64,000 bases of DNA from Massospora cicadina (taxonomy: Eukaryota > Entomophthoromycota > Entomophthoromycetes > Entomophthorales > Entomophthoraceae), in NCBI GenBank assembly GCA_022478985.1, contig JAKSZP010014947.1:1-64000 (forward strand). Reading direction: 5' to 3'. The notes beneath the pieces were generated by a model. The model did not search any database and was not told the origin of the DNA. It was given only the letters and a program-made list of their open reading frames with translations. The translations under genes were made by a program, and so were the position numbers. Within the stretch, counting starts at the first letter, position 1. Each line of letters starts with the position of its first letter. Shown here piece after piece: positions 57,794 through 64,000 of the stretch.

Positions 57794-57825
57794 ATAAGAT
57801 TCGTTGGCAATAGGTGTGCCTCTCC

Positions 57826-59957
57826 CTATGCCAACATTTCTTTTCCCTGATCCGGTTCCTCCACATCAGCTTTCTTTTTCCAGCACACAGCCTCCTTGTG
57901 TCCAAACTTGTAACAATATCTGCACCAAGGACGTTCAGGACATTTCGCTTTGGGTTTTTGCTCCTCAGGGCCCATTATCTGAAGGGACTCCTTCTTGTCT
58001 TCAATAGCCAGGACCCGAGGCTTGAGCTTTGGATCCTCAATGGCTAAAACGTGAGGGCGGGATACTGCTCCACAAGAAATTTTGGGCTTATGGAAGTCAG
58101 CGACATCTAGTAACGCCTCCTTGATATCTTGAACAGTACGGAAATAGCATTTAACTGAGGTGATGTGCATCGTCAAAGGAGGGTGAGATGCCACTCCAGT
58201 CAAACCAGCGGCTACAGCGTCATCCAAGGTCAACATCTTTGAAGTTAACAACATCTGTGCTTCCATATAGAATCGTTCTGCAAAGGTGACCACTGACTCC
58301 CTTTTTGGATACTCATACGCATAAAGGCTTGCTTTTTCATGCTTAAAGCCTGTTTTGAGCCAAAAGTGTTTATGAGGGCCTCTTTAGCCTCAAACCAGGT
58401 GCTAAGAGCATCCATATGTGGGACCATCACCTCCTGTGCCACGCGGCCCAAACAGGAAAGAATATGTTTGGCCTTCTGACGATCAGTCACCCCTTCCATT
58501 GCCACTTCATAAACGTATAAAAATGAAGCAATGCTGCCCTCGCCAGGGATAAACTTGTCTTTGAACGTCAGTTTGAATGAACTGAAGTCACCCCCAGTAA
58601 GGGTATAAATAGCTGGAGCTTCTGTTTCCAGGGTTTCAGAGCGATAGTTTAACTGGTCAAAGGTGCACAAAAGGTGATTGAACTGGTCTTGCATGGCTTT
58701 GAGCCAAGTTTTCATTTTGGAGAGGGCTTCTTGGGGTCCAGATTCACATAGTCTCAGTCGAGCTTTGATCCCCAGTTTGTGAGTTTCAAGATCTTCCACT
58801 TGGCTCTCCAAAGCATTGACTTGGAAGCGGAGTTGTGACACCAGTGAGCTTTGGGTTATTTGAGCAGCTTCCACAGCTTCCACGCGTTTCTTCAGCTCTT
58901 CTTTTATTTTTTTACACCCTTCATCGTCACGAGGGTGTGAGATTGAGCCTTATACTCCATCCTTGATCTGCTCATACTTCTGCTCAACCTGTGTTATTTG
59001 ACTAAATACTTCCTTCAACAGCACAGGGCTTTCCAGCGAAGCTTTTATCACTTTCACTTCAGTTTCACATTCATTCAGGTGACGTGCCAAATATTTGATA
59101 TTTTCAAATAAAGCTTTGAGAGCTAGCTCCTTTTTTAGCTGAAAAACCTTGGCTGCAAGGGTGGAGGTGGCACTAGATGGTTCAAGAAGCAGACGGCGTT
59201 TGAGCTCATCAACACATGAAAAGGCCTGGGTTAACTGTCGCTCCACCACAGACACACGCTGTTCATATTCAACTTGAGGAGTGGAGATGGGGGCTAAAAG
59301 GTCCCGGTGCGTTTGCTCATTGTGCTTTTCAAGTTCTTTAGCAAACTCCTCCAGCAACGAGCGAGTGCTAGCGGTGGAAGCGTTCAGTTCATCACTAAAG
59401 ATCTTCATGGCCTCCTTGACATAATTTACTATCCCAGTGTCCATGGTAGCAAGTTAATCATGCAGCTCAATGATGAAGTTGTGATTAGCTTCCACACCAG
59501 ATCTGACTGCTCCAAGGCGTTCAGAGGTCAGTTGGTACAACTTATCATAGGCTAAATTCAGAGCTGCATGAGTATCTAGGTGTCAATGTAGCTCTTCGTG
59601 ATGGCTGGCTAAGAGATGCATCATATGGACCAAGGCAGGGTGAGAAAACTTGCGTATGTAGGTGGTCAAATTTGTGAGCTGGCTGTAGGTCTCTGGGAGG
59701 ACACTAGTCTCATAGAGAAACAAGTGGCGTTCCTCTACCAACTATGCTTGTTCGCGGGATGCAATGTTGCCAGAGTTAAGGATGCCATGGGTAAGGTCTC
59801 TCACAGCTTTGGTGGCCAGCCAGGTGATGCAGCGAGATTCAGGTATTAATATGCGCTCAAATTGTTCTTCTCCAAACGTCAAAGTGGTAGGGCTGTCCAT
59901 CCAATCATCGTCTTCAACTCCTTCTCCATTTTGCACCCAGCGGGTGACACTCTCCAT
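57826..59957 (-). pseudogene. A4 gag
   Basis: It begins MESVTRWVQNGEG 55 nt inside the 5' LTR. It has a long helical, Glu/Lys/Gln-rich part (about 58950-59444) that should form coiled coil, a second helical part and capsid-like domain (58245-58883: KFIPGEGSIASFLYVYEVAM, GVTDRQKAKHIL), and a zinc knuckle CRYCYKFGHKEAVC (57883-57924). Stops near 59740, 59580, 59455 and 58940 and a shift near 58270 split it. Plan matches family B gag: long helical head, capsid, knuckle. Confidence 0.85.
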
Positions 59958-59991
59958 TGCTTTAATATTTTATCAAAGTATACAGGGTGAT

Positions 59992-60009
59992 CCCCTGTAG
60001 TGAGAACCA
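59992..60009 (-). promoter_or_regulatory. Family A primer binding site (A4)
   Basis: Minus strand TGGTTCTCACTACAGGGG, three bases after the 5' LTR. One base different from the family B and G sites, so probably the same tRNA. Confidence 0.8.
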
Positions 60010-60012
60010 GTT

Positions 60013-60574
60013 TGTGGGATCCGCTGATGGATACCACAAATATTTCTTAATAATATATAAAACTTACCTTTTAAAATAACAAATAAAAGTAATAATAAAC
60101 GTTTTTTTAAAGTTTTTTTTTATTTTTACTAATATTGTGCGGGGCCAGCCAGAGAAAGATCCCCTATTTGATACTAGTATTTCATATTTTAACTAGTTTG
60201 AATATCGAGGCCATGGGAATTTAGGGCTATAGTATTGAAAAGCTTAGTCATCCGAATTAGGAAAGATAGGCTTTGGCCTATCAGAATGAGGGAAAATATT
60301 CTGGGGTAGAACAAACCTGTGAGGTAATGATTTGATAAATTTCACCCAATCACCAGCGGGTAAAATCTTCTCACCTCAGGGGACCTTGTTTTCCCAATGG
60401 TTAAGATTCCACCGAGAATCTTCCAGGGTCTTTTGGCCGATGGTACTCATATCCTCATTAACCTTAGTATTGTTAGAAAATCGGACATGTAATTGGCCAA
60501 TTATAGTAGTGGATTTGGGGGCATTTTTACCTCCAAGATTCTTTTTTGAAAGTCAAGAAGGAGAATGTCTGACA
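60013..60574 (-). repeat. Family A 5' LTR (A4)
   Basis: 562 bp, minus strand TGTCAGACATTC to GGATCCCACA; followed by TGCAG. Nearly identical to the 3' LTR apart from the missing 75-bp duplicate. Confidence 0.93.
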
Positions 60575-60579
60575 TGCAG

Positions 60580-60760
60580 AATGACCCCAAACTTTCCAGT
60601 CTGGACCCGCTTATGATAATCAAGGATTTGGCTCTTATGGGCTTAACTGCTATGAATTCAGTCACCCTGGTCATTTAGCAAAATTCTGCCATAACCGCCG
60701 TGTGAACTACATACACCAAGATCAATACTATCAGGGAAAAGATGGAGCGGAGTAGAGATG
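60580..60760 (+). pseudogene. B3 gag end with altered zinc knuckle
   Basis: Continues B3 gag after A4. The knuckle reads CYEFSHPGHLAKFC: the second Cys is Phe (TTC for TGC or TGT), so it could not hold zinc normally. The frame ends at a TAG near 60751, followed by the gag-protease linker also seen in B1 and B2 (KQLKPYACQMLGQ near 60930-60970). Confidence 0.8.
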
Positions 60761-61090
60761 GGACCCTCTACCTCCGCGATACCCACTCAAAACGTCCCTG
60801 AATCAATAGTAGTATACCCTGCGAAAGCCCCTAAGTACAATGATGGTTTTTATATCAGCAGCCAGTTGGAGGAGTAAATGTAGTAAACCAAGCTCAAGCC
60901 AAGGTGGCGGTGGAAGAAGAGTCCCCCAAACAACTGAAGCCATATGCCTGTCAAATGCTTGGTCAAGCTTCCTCAGACCAACTTGATTCTGACATGGATG
61001 CACCAACTCTGAAAGGAGTAAACGTCGCTCTTCCAGTAGATGCCATTGTCCAAGAATACTCCTAAGTTGGTGAGGGGATAATGAATTTTC

Positions 61091-61594
61091 TTGAGAAAGA
61101 GAGCCCATAAATGTTCACATATTAAACAGTCATATTCTTCTTATTCTGAGTGTACATGCTGTGATATTTTTGTAGCAAAAAATAGAATTCGTGCTATAAT
61201 AGATACTGGTGCTCCAGTCAACATAGTGTCCACTAAATTAATGGCAAAGTTGACGTTAAAACCTGATGTGGACCATCGAATGGGTTATAGAACTGCTGAA
61301 GCAGTAAGCACTGTCTCTGAGGTGGCTTACAGTGCGCTACCTCTGCGCTTTGGGTCCAATGTCATTGTAGCCCCAGCAATTGTGCTTCCAAATGAAAACT
61401 ACAACCTTCTAAGAGGGACCGCTTTCCTGCGCCAATTTTGGGCTGTTGGTAATATGATGGAGGAGACCCTCGCCATTATGGGTCAGCTGATCCCACTTTA
61501 CTTTAACACTAGTGGAGTACCGAAGGATCTGGTGCATATGAGCCATATCAACCTTGTCTATAGTGACAGGGTGAGGCCAGTTCGCTACCACTGA
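61091..61594 (+). pseudogene. B3 protease
   Basis: A 167-residue open frame. IIDTGAPVNIVSTKLM holds the active Asp (61202-61204). The conserved tail LRFGSNVIVAPAIVLP and GTAFLRQF match B1 and B2. It ends at TGA (61592-61594) where B2 also has a break, before the connecting region to RT. Confidence 0.83.
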
Positions 61595-62159
61595 CTAAAG
61601 CGCAAGACTTGGGACCTTCCCCAGAAGATATATGAATATCAAGGGATACTTCTTCAAGTGGCAGGGCCCATATCTATCCCTTCTGGCCATCAAGTCTTAA
61701 TGAACACTGAGCTAGAAGTAGAAGTGCCGAGTGGGTTATATGGGGAAGCCATTGGGCTCTATCATCAAACATGGTTTGAGCCGCATATGGCTCCAGGGAT
61801 TATACTTCTGGGACATGGGGAGATTAAGAATTTTGTTAGAAAACCTCCAGAGCGAACCAATGCAAATCCGCCGCCACCAAACTGTAGCGTATTTACATCT
61901 GATTCCCATAGATGAGGTCCATCAGGTTCATGGTTTTGGGTCATTGGATGAATTTGGTCTATTGGCCAAGACACCTGCTGACATACTTTTGGTGGTACCG
62001 CAGAGTAATTTAACTAGATTATTGGAAGAATAAAAGGCCAAGCAATAGCTTTATTTCAGAAGTATAAGGGGATTTTCACTGTCAACAATCATGATTTAGG
62101 GTGTGCTTAGGGGGTGGTCCATTGAGTAGACACAGGAGATAATCCTCCTATAAGGTCTC

Positions 62160-64000
62160 AGCTGATCCGCTGATTGTGGGAAGCAGAAGATGTTGTTACT
62201 GAGGGAATTGACAAGTTGTTAGAGCAAGGGATGCTCAAACCATATAAAAGCCCGTGGGCTTCACATGTTCTAATTGTAAAAAAGAAGGACGGCACCAACC
62301 ATGTATTAATAGACTACCGGAAGCTCAACAGTATTACAAAAAAGGATTCATATCCCTTGCCAAGAATTGACGATGCTCTGGACCAATTAGGGGGATCCCA
62401 TTACTTTTCTGCAATGGACTTGATATCAGGTTACTGGCAAATCGAGCTACCCCTGGTGGAACAGGAAAAGTGCGCTGTAATCACCTCAAAAGTTCTTTTT
62501 CAACTGATTCAGATGCCTCAAGGGCTGTGCAACACCCCAACTACCTTTCAGTGAGCTATGTACACTATTCTTGGTGACCTGAAACTTTCATGTGTCATTG
62601 TATACCTTGATGATATTAATGTTTTCTCTTAAACCTTTTTGGAGCATCTTGACCAACTTGAAGCAGTATTCCGCCAGCTGGCTGAGGCGAACATTAAATT
62701 TTAACCTCAAAAATGTAACTTCTTCAATGATCAGCTGGAATACCTGGGGTTTGTGGTAGACTCTAAAGGGCTAAAACCACAGCCAGCTAATGTGGAGGCC
62801 ATCAGCAAAATGACTACTCCCAATAGTAAGTGTGATATACAGTATTTTTGGGAATGGTCCATTACTACTGGCACTTTATCCCTAATTTTAGCTTTATTGG
62901 GGGGCCTCTATTTATGTTGTTAAAAAGAGATGCTGTGTTTGAATGGATGGAAAGTCGTCAATCCGCTTTTGATACACTCCATACAGCGTTGATTAGCGCA
63001 CCTGTGTTACAATATCTGAACTTCAATTGGGAGTTTATTGTTCAAATGGATGCGTCCCTCTCTTCTGTTGGGGCTGTAATTTCTCAGAAAGATGAAGAGG
63101 GAGAGGAACATCCAGTAGCATACTGTAGTCAAAGTCTGAAGTGTCACAAGCGTAATTATACTGTGACTGAGCTGGAGTGTTTAGCAGTGATCTACTTGTA
63201 TAAGAAATTCAGAGTCTATCTGCATGGTGTAAAGCTCAAAGTCATAACAGATCACGCATCACTACATTGGTTGCAGAACCTCAAAGAACCTGAAGGCCTT
63301 TTGGCTCAATGGGCTCTTAAGTTGCAGGCTTATGATTTTGAGATTCTCCATCAGCCAGGAGTAAAGCATCAGAACGCTGTTTGTTTATCTCAGTTACTGA
63401 CTATTGCTGTGACAGCGGACCTCAGCGACGTTATGTACAATAAGATGCTCAGCAGAAAGTATGATGATGAACTTCCTCAAGTAATCAAAGTGTTAAATGA
63501 GATGCGCACAAATACCTTCCAACGGAATGGGGAACTGTACAAGCGGATAGGCGATTCTATGGTGAATTTTCTGCACCCCTCAGCACAACTAAAATCATTA
63601 TGAGCGCACACAAGGCATTCAGGCATGGTGGAGTGTGCAAGACTATGGAGTTGTTACGCCCCCGGTACTATTGGGAAAGTATGTGCTTCAATGTGCTTAA
63701 AACTATTTACTGTTGCTATTAGTGCCAAGTTGAGAAGCCATTTCGCCATATGACATCATATCATTTAGTGAAACCATATTTTTCTTGGCACACGGTTTCC
63801 CTTGATGTTGTTGGCCTTGCCAACTGGAGCCAACCGTTGTAAATACATTCTTGTGGCTATCAACCACTTGACTTGGTGGGTTGAAGCAAGGGCGATACAA
63901 GACTTGGGGGCAGTTACAGTGGCCAGGTTCATGATGGAATGCATCGTTCAGTGGCATGGCTGCCCTCAGTTTATTCTCACTGATAAAAAAACCAACTTCA
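62160..64000 (+). pseudogene. B3 RT, RNase H and integrase start
   Basis: RT: LLEQGMLKPYKSPWASHVL, DYRKLNSITKKDSYPLPRID, DLISGYWQIEL; box YLDD at 62603-62614. In-frame stops at 62552-62554 (QRAM site read as Gln-stop), 62630 and 62702. RNase H 62848-63603, open, including QMDASLSSVGAVIS and ITDHASLHWLQNL. Integrase begins about 63600 with a broken finger (Cys followed by TAG near 63720) and SLDVVG near 63800, then leaves the window. Confidence 0.88.

Larger units (their letters stand above)
53296..60574 (-). mobile_element. Element A4 (Ty3/gypsy, family A), complete
   Basis: 7279 bp on the minus strand with LTRs 60013-60574 (5') and 53296-53930 (3'), flanked by perfect TGCAG duplications (53291-53295 and 60575-60579). 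Gag, protease, RT, RNase H and integrase in Ty3 order, no chromodomain, no env. It inserted in B3 gag. Frames are long but broken in a few places. Confidence 0.95.
51361..64000 (+). mobile_element. Element B3 (Ty3/gypsy, family B), split by A4, runs off the window
   Basis: 5' LTR 51361-51931, primer site 51933, gag, then element A4 (53296-60574), then gag end, protease, RT, RNase H and start of integrase up to the right edge. It inserted into the C3 internal region. The RT box YLDD is intact here, unlike in B1 and B2. Confidence 0.9.

Noticed and set aside
51787..64000. An env gene or endogenous retrovirus
   Set aside because: After integrase each complete element goes straight to polypurine tract and LTR. 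No signal peptide plus membrane anchor frame is present there.

Overview
This window reads as a stretch of eukaryotic, most likely fungal, nuclear DNA that is almost wholly built of nested Ty3/gypsy-type LTR retrotransposons around one small island of host sequence. The only recognisable host gene is ALG5 (dolichyl-phosphate beta-glucosyltransferase, 45709-46920, + strand). It is split by three very short GT-AG introns (60, 88 and 35 bp). The short introns and the form of the ALG5 motifs (for example EGWIFDIE) favour a fungus. A large, repeat-rich, early-diverging fungal genome is my guess, with low confidence. There is no sign of bacterial gene organisation.

Layout, left to right. 1-2065: 3' end of a family A element (+). 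3205-6060: remains of a family B element (-), split by an unclassified GC-richer segment (3750-4985). 6061-7070: family D LTR. About 7100-9919: 3' end of a family A element (-), broken by a solo family C LTR (8092-9521). 9920-12530: a short non-autonomous TRIM-like element (family G), itself split by a solo LTR (family H, 11165-12205). 12585-17909: chromovirus C1 (+). 17910-32898: element B1 (+), containing a complete element B2 (22348-30502), which contains a solo LTR (25632-26464); B1 is also split by a solo D LTR (30782-31836). 32899-33457: a lone B-type LTR (-). 33469-44803: chromovirus C2 (-) with AAAAT target duplications, containing the youngest-looking element, chromovirus F (35716-41036, +). 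44804-about 49468: host DNA with ALG5. 49469-50018: two tRNA-like Pol III modules on opposite strands. 50066-51360: 5' end of a C-like element (C3). 51361-64000: element B3 (+), running off the window and containing a complete element A4 (53296-60574, -) with perfect TGCAG target duplications.

Two priming strategies coexist. Families A, B and G carry a TGG-starting primer binding site of nearly identical sequence, so they appear to use the same tRNA. The chromodomain families C and F lack such a site. Instead, the bases just after their 5' LTR are complementary to LTR bases about 30-35 nt after a TATA-like box, as expected for Tf1/sushi-type self-priming. Family C also has almost no room for gag between LTR and protease, and its U3 holds a conserved reading frame continuous with the end of pol.

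Every element is decayed by frameshifts and stops. A striking share of the key changes are C:G to T:A transitions, including Asp-to-Asn changes at catalytic sites of protease, reverse transcriptase and integrase, which suggests methylation-linked or RIP-like mutation. No complete, intact retrotransposon ORF set is present.
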